This document shows, piece by piece, positions 1-8,046 of a DNA stretch of 9,973 nucleotides. The DNA lies in contig QFOI01000099.1 of the NCBI GenBank assembly GCA_003241175.1, forward strand, positions 1-9,973, written 5' to 3'. The notes beneath the pieces are model-generated. The model saw nothing but the letters and a program-made list of their open reading frames with translations, had not been told where the DNA came from and ran no database searches. This stretch comes from Pseudopedobacter saltans. Lineage in GTDB: Bacteria; Bacteroidota; Bacteroidia; Chitinophagales; Chitinophagaceae. Each line of letters starts with the position of its first letter. Position 1 is the stretch's first letter. Position numbers and translations under genes: made by a program.

Positions 1-1
1 A

Positions 2-574
2 GAAACAAATCAGGTTGTTGCCAATTGCCATAAGGTTCCAGCCAAAACTTTTTCAAGGGAACTTAATTCCATCGAATCCAATATAAGGGCTTTTGATATC
101 ATGCTTTACCGCTTGCATCGGTTCAATCCCAATATAAAAGTAATGTTTACAGTTAGTCCTGTGAGACATATAAAAGATGGAATTATCGAAAATAACAGAA
201 GCAAAGCGAGGTTGTTGGAAACTGTTCATCATCTAGTCGACAAGTTTGATAAACTATATTATTTTCCAGCTTACGAAATAATGGTGGATGTTTTAAGGGA
301 CTATAGGTTTTACGATATTGATTTAGTGCATCCAAACTATGCTGGTACTTCCTATGTATTAGAACTATTTAAACAGTCATGTATGAGTGAGGAAACTATT
401 GCGGTTTCCGAAAAAATGCATAAAATATTCTTGGCCAAAAAACACCGACCCTTTAATCCTGAATCCGAACAGCATAAGGTTTTCCTTGATAAAAATTATC
501 GACAATGTTTAGAATTGTCTAAGCAGTATCCACATCTGGATTTTGGAGAAGAATTAGATTATTTTGAACGATAA
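2..574 (+). CDS. GSCFA domain protein, 3' part (5' end outside window)
   Basis: The reading frame is open from the left edge at base 2, so the gene begins upstream; the ATG at 101 is internal, because the 33 codons before it (containing NCHKVPAKTFSRELN) read as family sequence. Hallmarks of the GSCFA family, an SGNH-hydrolase-like group largely found in Bacteroidota, are TVSPVRHIKDG followed by an N-x-SKA stretch, YYFPAYEIMVDVLRDYRFY, and DIDLVHPNYAG. The D-x-x-H in the last motif resembles the catalytic Asp/His block of SGNH hydrolases. No signal peptide can be judged because the N-terminus is missing. The family has no firmly established substrate. The gene ends about 100 bases before the susC-like gene and has no evident functional link to the ethanolamine genes; the operator-like palindrome between them suggests a separate transcription unit. 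Family assignment is confident; function is unknown. Confidence 0.88.
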   Translation, partial: ETNQVVANCHKVPAKTFSRELNSIESNIRAFDIMLYRLHRFNPNIKVMFTVSPVRHIKDGIIENNRSKARLLETVHHLVDKFDKLYYFPAYEIMVDVLRDYRFYDIDLVHPNYAGTSYVLELFKQSCMSEETIAVSEKMHKIFLAKKHRPFNPESEQHKVFLDKNYRQCLELSKQYPHLDFGEELDYFER

Positions 575-592
575 AAGTTTAAAATAAATTAT

Positions 593-606
593 TGCAATCG
601 ATTGCA
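593..606. promoter_or_regulatory. LacI/GalR-type operator palindrome
   Basis: The sequence TGCAATCGATTGCA is a perfect 14-base palindrome with a central CG. It fits the general LacI/GalR-family operator pattern TGnAAnCGnTTnCA at every fixed position. It lies in the spacer between the GSCFA gene and the susC-like gene, with its centre about 79 bases before the preferred susC start. No regulator gene is in the window. The match to a known operator architecture is seen directly; that it controls the susC-eat-eut operon is inference. Confidence 0.6.
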
Positions 607-640
607 TTTAAATATGTGATATTTTAAGTGGAAACATTTA

Positions 641-648
641 TAGCTTTA
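641..648 (+). promoter_or_regulatory. Possible -7 promoter element for the susC operon
   Basis: TAGCTTTA matches seven of eight positions of the Bacteroidota -7 element TAnnTTTG and would place transcription start shortly before the ATG at 679. No clean TTTG -33 element sits at the usual distance; TGTG at 615-618 (22-base spacer) is the best available. A rival -7 element, TAAATATG at 609-616, also matches seven of eight but lacks a correctly spaced -33 box. If the 641 element is right, the LacI-type palindrome lies upstream of the promoter core. Confidence 0.22.
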
Positions 649-678
649 ACAAATCTTTCTATTTTAAATATTCAATCT

Positions 679-3600
679 ATGAAGTTTGCTATCATTCTTT
701 CAAGAAAATTGCTATTATCACTATTTTTTTTGATCTGGTCGTTTACGACACTTCATTCACAGAATGTAGAAACGCATCATGTGATTGGAGGTGTTGTATT
801 GGATTCCTTATCTCAAACTTATCTAGCTGGAGTTACAATTTATGTAAAGGGGACAAATATCAATACCGTTTCTGATGAAAACGGATCGTTTAGATTGCAG
901 AACGTACCTAATAATGCTATATTGATTTTCTCTTTGGTAGGTTATAAGGGGAAAGATTATTTAGTAAGAGATACAAGTGGTATCAACATTCAGTTATCCA
1001 ATTTGGGATTAGATGAAGTAGTGGTCACTGCTCTGGGTATACAGAGAAAAGAAAGAAGCTTAGGGTTTGCTACACAAAAGGTGTCTGGAACTGCTCTTCA
1101 AACAGTCAAAGGGGTTGATGTGGGTACATCGCTTACTGGTCAGGTTGCAGGTTTAGTTGTACTTAACTCTACCGAATTTAATGCCACACCTACTCTTCAA
1201 TTAAGGGGAGAATCACCTTTGTTGGTTATTAATGGGGTCCCATATGGGAACCTAACATTAAGAGATGTTCCCACTGACGATATTGAGAGTATTGATGTAT
1301 TAAAAGGACCGACCGCTTCGGCTTTATATGGTTCTAGAGGATCGGCAGGAGCAATAATGGTAACCACGAAAAAAGGAAAAGGGAATCGCTTGTCTATTGA
1401 TGTAAACTCTAATAATATGTTTACTCTTGGATATATAGCAATACCCAAAGTGCAGACTTCTTATGGCCATGGGATAAGTGGTCAAATATCTACCGATTAT
1501 GTATGGGGTCCCAAATTGGATATTGGAGACTCGGCAATACAGTGGAATCCTTTTACAAAACAACAGGAAATGATGCCACTAGTTTCTAGTGGAAAAAACA
1601 ATTTGAGAGAGTTCATGCAAACCGGTATAATAAGTAATAACAATATTACAGTTATGCAAAGTGGAGAAAATGGATTTTTTAGAGCTGGTCTTAATTATAT
1701 TTATAACAAAGGTGAATGGCCAAATGCTACCTTGAAAATAATAAACTATACAATGAGCGGTCAGTTAAAAATCGGCAAAAAATTCGACGCTTATGCATCA
1801 ATGGGTTATACCAGACAAACAACTCCTCAGGGTTGGGGGAGTGGTTACAATAACCAAGGTTACCTTTATCAAATCTTGATGTGGACAGGACCAGACTACA
1901 ATATTAAGGATTATAAAGACTATTGGGTAGTGCCAAACCAAAAGCAAAATTGGATGTATACCGCTTGGTATGATAATCCCTATTTAATGGCATATGAAAA
2001 ATTAGTAAGTAACGAAAGTAATAAATTAAATGCAAGCATAACTGCTAATTACTATTTCAGTAAGGATTTAAAATTGATGTTGAGATCAGGTTATGATTAC
2101 TATAGCAATGAGAGAACACAAAGGAATCCTGCAGGTATTAACTCAACTACAGGAGGATGGAGTCCAGCAGGATACTATGGAACTACCCAATCTTGGGGAT
2201 TGAGTACTAATAATGACCTAATTCTGACCTATAATAAAAATTTCGATAGATTTAGTTTTGATGGATTAGTCGGAGGGAGTATGTACTATTATATAGATAA
2301 AACTCAAGGCGCAGGAACTGTCAATGGACTAGCTATTCCTGGATGGTATTCTCTTGCAAATGCAGTACCATCAACAGTGGTGGGTGTAAACTCAATTAGC
2401 AATACTTTTTCTACAAGTAAAAGACAAATAAATGGAGCTTATGCTAAATTTTCAACTTCGTATGATGAGGCAATATATCTAGACTTGACCGGCAGAAATG
2501 ATTGGAGCTCTACTCAATATCCATTTCAACGGTCTTATTTCTATCCATCTGCTGCATTAAGTTTTATATTATCTAAATACTTAAATCTTCCCTCTTGGGT
2601 AGATATGTTGAAGTTGAGAACTTCTTGGACAGTGAGCAAGTATAGCTTAGGAGTATACAGTACCAATAGAGCTTTTTCATCAGGAACGGCATTTGGTATG
2701 CGAACAAATTCGTACCCTTCTAGTTTGCTTGGCAGTAATCTTCCTCCAAGTGCATCAAGAACTTGGGAGTATGGTTTGGGGGCTTATTTATTCAAAAAAA
2801 GATTACATTTTGATGTGGCATATTTTGACAAATTATTCTACAATAGACAAGTTTCCACTTCCATATCAAATGCTTCAGGATTTAGTACATCTCTTGTTAG
2901 TACAGAAGAAACATATGCCAATAGAGGTCTTGAAATTACTATAGATGGAAATATTATGCAGAGTAGGAAATTTACATGGAACTCAACGATAAATTATTCA
3001 TTTGTACATAGTTATTGGGTTGATTTGGATCCCATCTATTCCACAGATGATAACTGGCATAAAAGGGGGATGCGAACTGATGTATACACGGTAAATGAAT
3101 ATGCAAAAGATCCCAATGGTAACTATATAAATGTGGCTGGTTTGCCAAGTAAAAATCCTTATGCAAGCCAGATTGGGTATGGAGATCCAAAATTTTCATT
3201 TGGATTTATAAATAATTTTACGGTAGGGAATTTTCTATTCGGTGTCAATTTTGACGGAAGAATTGGTGGTCTCATGTATAATTATATTTGGGATAAAATG
3301 TTTGATACTGGCGCCAATCCTGAAACTGACAATCAAAATAGATACAATCAAGTTGTAAATAAAGACAACTCATTTACTTCTTCAGGAGTTAAAATAACTT
3401 CGGGGACAGCAACATATGATAAATATGGGAACTTAATAAGTGATACAAGACAATATGCTACTAATGATGTAGCTGTTGGTTATCAAGCATATGCTAGAAG
3501 TTTTAGAGGCGGAAATTATGGGGTAATGAGTCAAACTTTTGTCAAGTTAAGACAAGTGTCCATTGGTTATAGTATTCCAGCGACAACTTTAAAAAAATAT

Positions 3601-3750
3601 AAAGGATTAAAATCTGCATCTGTTTCCTTGACAGGACAAAACTTATTCTTATGGACAAAGTTCAAATACTCTGATCCAGATGTTGATACTGAGAACTTGA
3701 ATGCTCCTTCCCAAAGAATGGTCGGATTGGATATTAAATTAGGTTTCTAA
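679..3750 (+). CDS. SusC/RagA-family TonB-dependent outer-membrane receptor
   Basis: This is a 1023-residue SusC-type porin that, with its SusD partner, takes up a ligand across the outer membrane using TonB energy. From the ATG at 679 the protein starts with a good signal peptide (MKFAIILSRK plus a hydrophobic core, probable cleavage after HSQ at about residue 28). The frame is also open from a GTG at 628, but that adds 17 residues ahead of the signal peptide, so the ATG is preferred. A carboxypeptidase-regulatory-like domain covers about 35-110, a TonB-box-like DEVVVTALG lies at 112-120, and the plug domain follows with LKGPTASALYGSRGSAGAI near 208-226. A long aromatic-rich beta-barrel ends in KLGF with the terminal Phe expected for outer-membrane insertion. 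No STN signalling domain is present, so anti-sigma-coupled control is unlikely. SusC proteins usually import glycans or peptides; placement upstream of ethanolamine genes suggests another substrate here, which is inference. Confidence 0.95.
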   Translation: MKFAIILSRKLLLSLFFLIWSFTTLHSQNVETHHVIGGVVLDSLSQTYLAGVTIYVKGTNINTVSDENGSFRLQNVPNNAILIFSLVGYKGKDYLVRDTSGINIQLSNLGLDEVVVTALGIQRKERSLGFATQKVSGTALQTVKGVDVGTSLTGQVAGLVVLNSTEFNATPTLQLRGESPLLVINGVPYGNLTLRDVPTDDIESIDVLKGPTASALYGSRGSAGAIMVTTKKGKGNRLSIDVNSNNMFTLGYIAIPKVQTSYGHGISGQISTDYVWGPKLDIGDSAIQWNPFTKQQEMMPLVSSGKNNLREFMQTGIISNNNITVMQSGENGFFRAGLNYIYNKGEWPNATLKIINYTMSGQLKIGKKFDAYASMGYTRQTTPQGWGSGYNNQGYLYQILMWTGPDYNIKDYKDYWVVPNQKQNWMYTAWYDNPYLMAYEKLVSNESNKLNASITANYYFSKDLKLMLRSGYDYYSNERTQRNPAGINSTTGGWSPAGYYGTTQSWGLSTNNDLILTYNKNFDRFSFDGLVGGSMYYYIDKTQGAGTVNGLAIPGWYSLANAVPSTVVGVNSISNTFSTSKRQINGAYAKFSTSYDEAIYLDLTGRNDWSSTQYPFQRSYFYPSAALSFILSKYLNLPSWVDMLKLRTSWTVSKYSLGVYSTNRAFSSGTAFGMRTNSYPSSLLGSNLPPSASRTWEYGLGAYLFKKRLHFDVAYFDKLFYNRQVSTSISNASGFSTSLVSTEETYANRGLEITIDGNIMQSRKFTWNSTINYSFVHSYWVDLDPIYSTDDNWHKRGMRTDVYTVNEYAKDPNGNYINVAGLPSKNPYASQIGYGDPKFSFGFINNFTVGNFLFGVNFDGRIGGLMYNYIWDKMFDTGANPETDNQNRYNQVVNKDNSFTSSGVKITSGTATYDKYGNLISDTRQYATNDVAVGYQAYARSFRGGNYGVMSQTFVKLRQVSIGYSIPATTLKKYKGLKSASVSLTGQNLFLWTKFKYSDPDVDTENLNAPSQRMVGLDIKLGF

Positions 3751-3766
3751 CTTTAATCTATTGATA

Positions 3767-5308
3767 ATGAAAAAAATAGTTTTATACACATTGCTAATAT
3801 TGGTGAGTTCATCTTGTACCAAAAACTTTGATGAAATAAATACCAATCCAAATGCTTCTCTAATATCAAGAGCTGATTATTTGACAACTTCTATGTTGGT
3901 GTCAATAACCACGGGAGAAATAAGTACAGCAAAAACTTTTATGCAACCCTTCATGCTTGGTAAATATATTCTTTGGACGGAGCAGCAGGATGGTAATCAA
4001 TACAATTCTTTAGGGCAAGCAAGTTTTAGTAGATTGACGGTTCTTCGAAATGTGGATCCTATGTTACAATATGCCTCGTCTAATGCCTCGACATATCCAT
4101 CCTACATTGGGATGGCTCATTTTATTAGAGCTTGGCAATTTTTTCAATCGACCATTGAAGTAGGTGATATTCCATATTCTCAAGCTATTTTGGGGGAATC
4201 AGAAAACAATATAAAGCCTGTATATGACACACAAAAAGAAGTCTTTATGGGTATTTTGAAGGAGCTGGATCAAGCTGATAGTGCTTTCGCTGTTGGTGCA
4301 AAATTCGATGGAGATTTTGTTTATAGTGGAGACGTAGATAAATGGAGACGATTGGTGAATGGGTTTCAATTACATGTTTTAATGAATTTGTATAAAAAAA
4401 CTGATGATGCAGATCTGAGTGTAATCAATCGATTTAAAAATATTGTCAATACAAGGCCATTGATGAGAACTTATGCAGATAATTTTGCTATTACATACCA
4501 AAATAGTGCTGGTTACTGTTATCCTTGGAGTAGCACTTCCCTTCAGAAGAATCAATATACTATATATCCAATGGTTTCGTCCACATTGATTGATTCGCTG
4601 AAGGCACATAATGATAGACGTCTTTTTTATTATGCGGAACCTGCTGCATCTATAATCAAAGCAGGAGGAGATAGCTCTAGTTTTAGCTCTTACATAGGCA
4701 TCGAACCTTCTGATCAATTTTCCTCGACAACTACAGCTCATTCTAATGGAGCATTTTCAGATGTCAACAGAAGATATGTTCAATTGTTTAATGCGGAACC
4801 GGTTTCCTTATTTTCGTATTGGCAACAGCAATTTATTCTTGCCGAAGCAGCGGCTAGAGGTTGGATAAATGGAAGTGCAGAAACTTATTATGAATCCGGA
4901 ATTTCGGGTTCTATGAACTTTTTGGCGAATTTTGCTGGGGCAACTACTACAAGTACGTATGTACATAAAATGCCTTTAACTGCTGATTATATTTCTTCGT
5001 ATTTAAAAACTGTGCAACTTACAGGGTCAATGGATAATCAAATAATGCAAATACTGACACAAAAATATATGGCTGGTTTTTTGCAAGGTGCTAATAATGA
5101 TGCTTGGTTCGATTTTCGAAGGACTGGATATCCTGTCTTTAAACTGAATCCAAATACCAATCAAAATACGCCTAGTTCGCAATTCCCTGTTAGATGGAGA
5201 TACCCTCAAGCTGAATTGGATAATAATGCTGATAACTATAAAGCCTCTATACAGTCGCAGTACGCAGGAGTAGATGACGCAAACCAAATAATGTGGATCT
5301 TAAAATAA
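3767..5308 (+). CDS. SusD/RagB-family outer-membrane lipoprotein (SusD_2 type)
   Basis: This is the surface lipoprotein partner of the preceding receptor; SusD proteins cap the SusC barrel and bind the ligand. From the ATG at 3767 the 513-residue product has a lipoprotein signal peptide ending VSSSC, with the lipidated Cys at residue 17, followed by TKNFDEINTNPNA, a characteristic SusD start. A TTG two codons upstream is open but unnecessary. Typical SusD helical-repeat sequence is visible around HFIRAWQFFQSTIEVGDIPYSQAI (about 115-138), and the C-terminal part carries KYMAGFLQGANNDAWFDFRRTGYP near 435-455, then WRYPQAELDNN and a closing tryptophan region. These features fit the SusD_2 (SusD-like_2) subgroup rather than classical starch-binding SusD. 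It starts 16 bases after the susC stop and ends 15 bases before the permease, implying co-transcription. The ligand cannot be read from sequence. Confidence 0.93.
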   Translation: MKKIVLYTLLILVSSSCTKNFDEINTNPNASLISRADYLTTSMLVSITTGEISTAKTFMQPFMLGKYILWTEQQDGNQYNSLGQASFSRLTVLRNVDPMLQYASSNASTYPSYIGMAHFIRAWQFFQSTIEVGDIPYSQAILGESENNIKPVYDTQKEVFMGILKELDQADSAFAVGAKFDGDFVYSGDVDKWRRLVNGFQLHVLMNLYKKTDDADLSVINRFKNIVNTRPLMRTYADNFAITYQNSAGYCYPWSSTSLQKNQYTIYPMVSSTLIDSLKAHNDRRLFYYAEPAASIIKAGGDSSSFSSYIGIEPSDQFSSTTTAHSNGAFSDVNRRYVQLFNAEPVSLFSYWQQQFILAEAAARGWINGSAETYYESGISGSMNFLANFAGATTTSTYVHKMPLTADYISSYLKTVQLTGSMDNQIMQILTQKYMAGFLQGANNDAWFDFRRTGYPVFKLNPNTNQNTPSSQFPVRWRYPQAELDNNADNYKASIQSQYAGVDDANQIMWILK

Positions 5309-5323
5309 AGCAAATACAACTAA

Positions 5324-6646
5324 ATGACTGAACAAAAGACTACATTAAAAAAAGTACTGACGCCGATACACCTTTGGGGTATCGGCGTTGGTCTTGTAAT
5401 CTCTGGAGAATATTTCGGATGGAACTATGGATGGGAAGTGGCTGGTACTGTAGGGCTATTGATAGCCACGCTCATTATAACCTTATTCTATTTTACCTTT
5501 ATTTTTAGTTTTACGGAGCTTACTAGTGCAATTCCTAATGCTGGGGGACCTTTTGCTTATGCATTGAAAGCTTTTGGGCCGTTTGGGGCTTTTGTCGCGG
5601 GCTATGCCACGTTGATAGAGTTTTTGTTTGCAACACCAGCGATCGCATTTGCTTTGGGTAGTTATGTGCATTTTTTGCATCCATCCCTTTCCATTACAGG
5701 CGTTTCGGTTGCATCCTATATCATTTTTACCATTATCAATCTATTGGGCGTTAAAGAAGCGGCTTGGTTTTCTTTGATTATGACCATATTGGCGATTATA
5801 GAATTGTTGCTTTTCATGGGAATCGTCACCCCTCATTTTGAAATGAAAACATTCATGCACAATCCTATGCCATTTGGATGGAAAGGCGTATTTGCTGCCA
5901 TGCCATTTGCCATATGGTTGTACGTTTGTTTGGAAGGTATTGCAATGGTAGCCGAAGAAGTAAAAGGCGGTAAAAAAACGATTGCCAAAGGTTACATTTC
6001 AGCGATGATTACGTTGGCATTATTAGCGATTGGCGTCATGCTTTCGGTAGGTGGTATTGCTCCTTGGGAAACACTGGATCATTTGGATTATCCATTACCC
6101 GAATCTATTGGAATCGTATTGGGGAAAGACAATAAATGGACTAAAATTTTCGCAGGAGTTGGTTTGTTCGGATTGATCGCTTCTTTCCATGGTATTATTA
6201 TCGGCTATTCGCGCCAGATTTTTGCTTTATCAAGAGAAGGCTATTTGCCTCAGGTTTTATCGAAAGTCAGTAAAAAAAGGCAAGCCCCTTATGCAGCCTT
6301 AATTGCAGGTGGTTTCATTGGATTACTTTCATTGTTGTTTTTCGATACTAGTCAACTAGTAATCATTGCTACGATTGGAGCTGTTGTGATGTATGTCATT
6401 AGTATGCTAGCGTTGTTCAAATTACGCAAAGAAAAGCCTGATATGGAGCGTCCTTATAAAGCACCCTTATATCCTTTATTTCCTATATTGGCATTGGCTT
6501 TGGCAATAGTTGCATTAGTCGCCATGATCGTGTCATATCCTAAATTATTCTTAGTATTTATGGCTGGATTAGTCGTTTTGCTTCTTATTTTTTATCTTTC
6601 GGGTAGATACAAAACATTGAATAAAGCGAGCGAACAAAACTCATGA
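5324..6646 (+). CDS. eat: Ethanolamine permease (APC superfamily, Eat type)
   Basis: This 440-residue inner-membrane transporter of the amino acid-polyamine-organocation superfamily most resembles the Eat ethanolamine permeases, which import ethanolamine into the cytoplasm. About twelve hydrophobic segments are visible. Recognisable family motifs are LWGIGVGLVISGEYFGWNYG in the first helix region (17-36), PNAGGPFAYA (71-80), EEVKGGKK (211-218), YSRQIFALSREGYLP (295-309) and ERPYKAPLYP (375-384). The short charged N-terminus and length fit the family. It begins 15 bases after the susD-like gene and its stop is 19 bases before eutB, so it directly supplies the lyase encoded next. A strong hairpin lies inside its first codons (5360-5388). 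The subfamily call rests on motif recall plus the eutBC neighbour; another APC amine transporter is the main alternative. Confidence 0.88.
   Translation: MTEQKTTLKKVLTPIHLWGIGVGLVISGEYFGWNYGWEVAGTVGLLIATLIITLFYFTFIFSFTELTSAIPNAGGPFAYALKAFGPFGAFVAGYATLIEFLFATPAIAFALGSYVHFLHPSLSITGVSVASYIIFTIINLLGVKEAAWFSLIMTILAIIELLLFMGIVTPHFEMKTFMHNPMPFGWKGVFAAMPFAIWLYVCLEGIAMVAEEVKGGKKTIAKGYISAMITLALLAIGVMLSVGGIAPWETLDHLDYPLPESIGIVLGKDNKWTKIFAGVGLFGLIASFHGIIIGYSRQIFALSREGYLPQVLSKVSKKRQAPYAALIAGGFIGLLSLLFFDTSQLVIIATIGAVVMYVISMLALFKLRKEKPDMERPYKAPLYPLFPILALALAIVALVAMIVSYPKLFLVFMAGLVVLLLIFYLSGRYKTLNKASEQNS
5360..5388 (+). repeat. Strong inverted repeat (hairpin) in first codons of the permease gene
   Basis: ACGCCGATAC (5360-5369) is perfectly complementary to GTATCGGCGT (5379-5388), giving a 10-base-pair stem with a nine-base loop ACCTTTGGG; an inner CC/GG pair could form beyond one mismatch. 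The stem is much richer in G+C than its surroundings. It sits 36 bases downstream of the permease ATG and 51 bases past the susD stop. No U-run follows, so it is not a standard intrinsic terminator. A role in translation control, mRNA processing or decay between susCD and the eut genes is possible but unproven. Confidence 0.6.
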
Positions 6647-6665
6647 TTTAAAACCTACCACTTTT

Positions 6666-8045
6666 TTGCATTTCAAAACGACCATAGGACACAAAGTTTA
6701 CGCTTTCAAAGATTTGAAAGATTTGTTGGCGAAAGCAACACCCCAAAGATCAGGAGATGAACTGGCAGGCGTTGCAGCGGCTACGAACGAAGAAAGAGTG
6801 GCTGCGCAAATGATTCTAGCGGATGTTCCGCTTCCCTATTTTTTGGAAGAAAATGTGATTCCTTATGAAACGGACGAAGTAACCAGATTGATCTGTGACA
6901 CACATGATAGTCACGCATTTGAAAAAATTAAATCTTTTACAGTCGGTGATTTGCGAGATTGGCTATTGAGTGACGATGCAGAAATGCATTCCATCGCTAT
7001 GATATCAAAGGGTTTAACACCCGAAATGGTTTCCGCTGTTTCCAAAATGATGCGCAACCAAGATCTTATCTATGTTGCTAAAAAGGTTCAAGTTGTTACC
7101 GCATTCAGAAATACAATTGGCATACAGGGTCATCTTTCTACCAGACTCCAACCCAATCATCCAACAGATGATCTAAAAGGTATTGCAGCGAGTATTGTAG
7201 ATGGTTTGATGTATGGAAGTGGAGATGCTGTCATCGGTATAAATCCAGCGATGGATAGTCCAGAAGTCGTATCTCGACAACTTTATATGTTGGATGGATT
7301 GAGGCAAAAATTGGATATTCCTGTACAAAACTGTGTATTGACGCACATAACGACTGTTATCGAATTAATCAATCAGAATATTCCTGTGGACTTGGTTTTT
7401 CAGTCTATTGCAGGTACGCAAAAGGCCAATGAGAGTTTTGGAATTAACTTAAATATTTTACAAGAAGGTTACGAAGCAGGATTGTCACTAGACAGAGGAA
7501 CTATTGGCAAAAATGTGATGTATTTTGAAACCGGACAAGGCAGTGCACTGTCCGCAAATGCCAACTTTGGCGTTGATCAGCAAACTTGCGAATGTCGAGC
7601 CTATGCAGTCGCACGACACTATAAACCACTATTGGTTAATTCCGTTGTGGGTTTTATTGGACCCGAATATCTGTATGATGGTAAACAAATTATAAGAGCT
7701 GGACTAGAAGATCATTTTTGTGGCAAACTATTAGGTTTGCCTATGGGAATGGATATTTGCTATACCAATCATGCAAATGCAGATCAAGATGATATGGATA
7801 CATTAATGACTTTATTGGGTGTTGCTGGCATTAATTTTATTATGGGCATTCCGGGTTCAGATGATATTATGCTTAACTATCAAACCACCTCTTTTCATGA
7901 TGCTTTGTATCTTAGACGAACACTCAAACTAAAGCCCGCTCCGGAATTCGAAAGTTGGTTATTGAGACAAGGTATTTTGGATGAAGACTATAACCGAATT
8001 GCATCGCATAGTGAGCAATTGTATCATGCATTGATCAGTGAATAA
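6666..8045 (+). CDS. eutB: Ethanolamine ammonia-lyase, large (catalytic) subunit
   Basis: EutB forms the TIM-barrel active site of the adenosylcobalamin-dependent lyase that converts ethanolamine to acetaldehyde and ammonia. The 459-residue length matches the family (about 450-460). Conserved blocks include RSGDELAGVAA (28-38), YETDEVTRLICDTHD (67-81), TVGDLRDWLL (92-101), TRLQPNHPTDD (159-169), GDAVIGINP (186-194), YFETGQGSALSANANFG (286-302), VVGFIGPEYLY (327-337), RAGLEDHFCGK (344-354) and DDIMLNYQTTSFHD (399-412). The residues aligning with the substrate-contacting Arg160, Gln162, Asn193, Glu287 and Asp362 of enteric EutB are present (here R160, Q162, N193, E288, D363), so the enzyme looks active. 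The start is a TTG at 6666: there is no in-frame ATG or GTG between the permease stop and the family-conserved N-terminus. It is separated from eutC by one base, fitting assembly of the EutB/EutC complex. Confidence 0.96.
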   Translation: MHFKTTIGHKVYAFKDLKDLLAKATPQRSGDELAGVAAATNEERVAAQMILADVPLPYFLEENVIPYETDEVTRLICDTHDSHAFEKIKSFTVGDLRDWLLSDDAEMHSIAMISKGLTPEMVSAVSKMMRNQDLIYVAKKVQVVTAFRNTIGIQGHLSTRLQPNHPTDDLKGIAASIVDGLMYGSGDAVIGINPAMDSPEVVSRQLYMLDGLRQKLDIPVQNCVLTHITTVIELINQNIPVDLVFQSIAGTQKANESFGINLNILQEGYEAGLSLDRGTIGKNVMYFETGQGSALSANANFGVDQQTCECRAYAVARHYKPLLVNSVVGFIGPEYLYDGKQIIRAGLEDHFCGKLLGLPMGMDICYTNHANADQDDMDTLMTLLGVAGINFIMGIPGSDDIMLNYQTTSFHDALYLRRTLKLKPAPEFESWLLRQGILDEDYNRIASHSEQLYHALISE

Positions 8046-8046
8046 A

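Noticed and set aside
101..574. ATG at 101 as a true start of a small 157-residue protein
   Set aside because: The frame stays open to the left edge and the upstream codons read as GSCFA family sequence, so this is the 3' part of a larger gene.
628..678. GTG-initiated extension of the susC-like gene by 17 residues
   Set aside because: The extension precedes an otherwise complete signal peptide starting at the ATG at 679, and no ribosome-binding or family evidence supports it.
2693..2944. 83-codon + strand open frame inside the susC-like gene
   Set aside because: It lies wholly within the receptor's coding region in another frame and has no recognisable domain; it is a shadow frame.
4379..4741. 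120-codon minus-strand open frame opposite the susD-like gene
   Set aside because: Cys/Ile/Arg-rich composition with no family features, fully antisense to a confidently identified gene.
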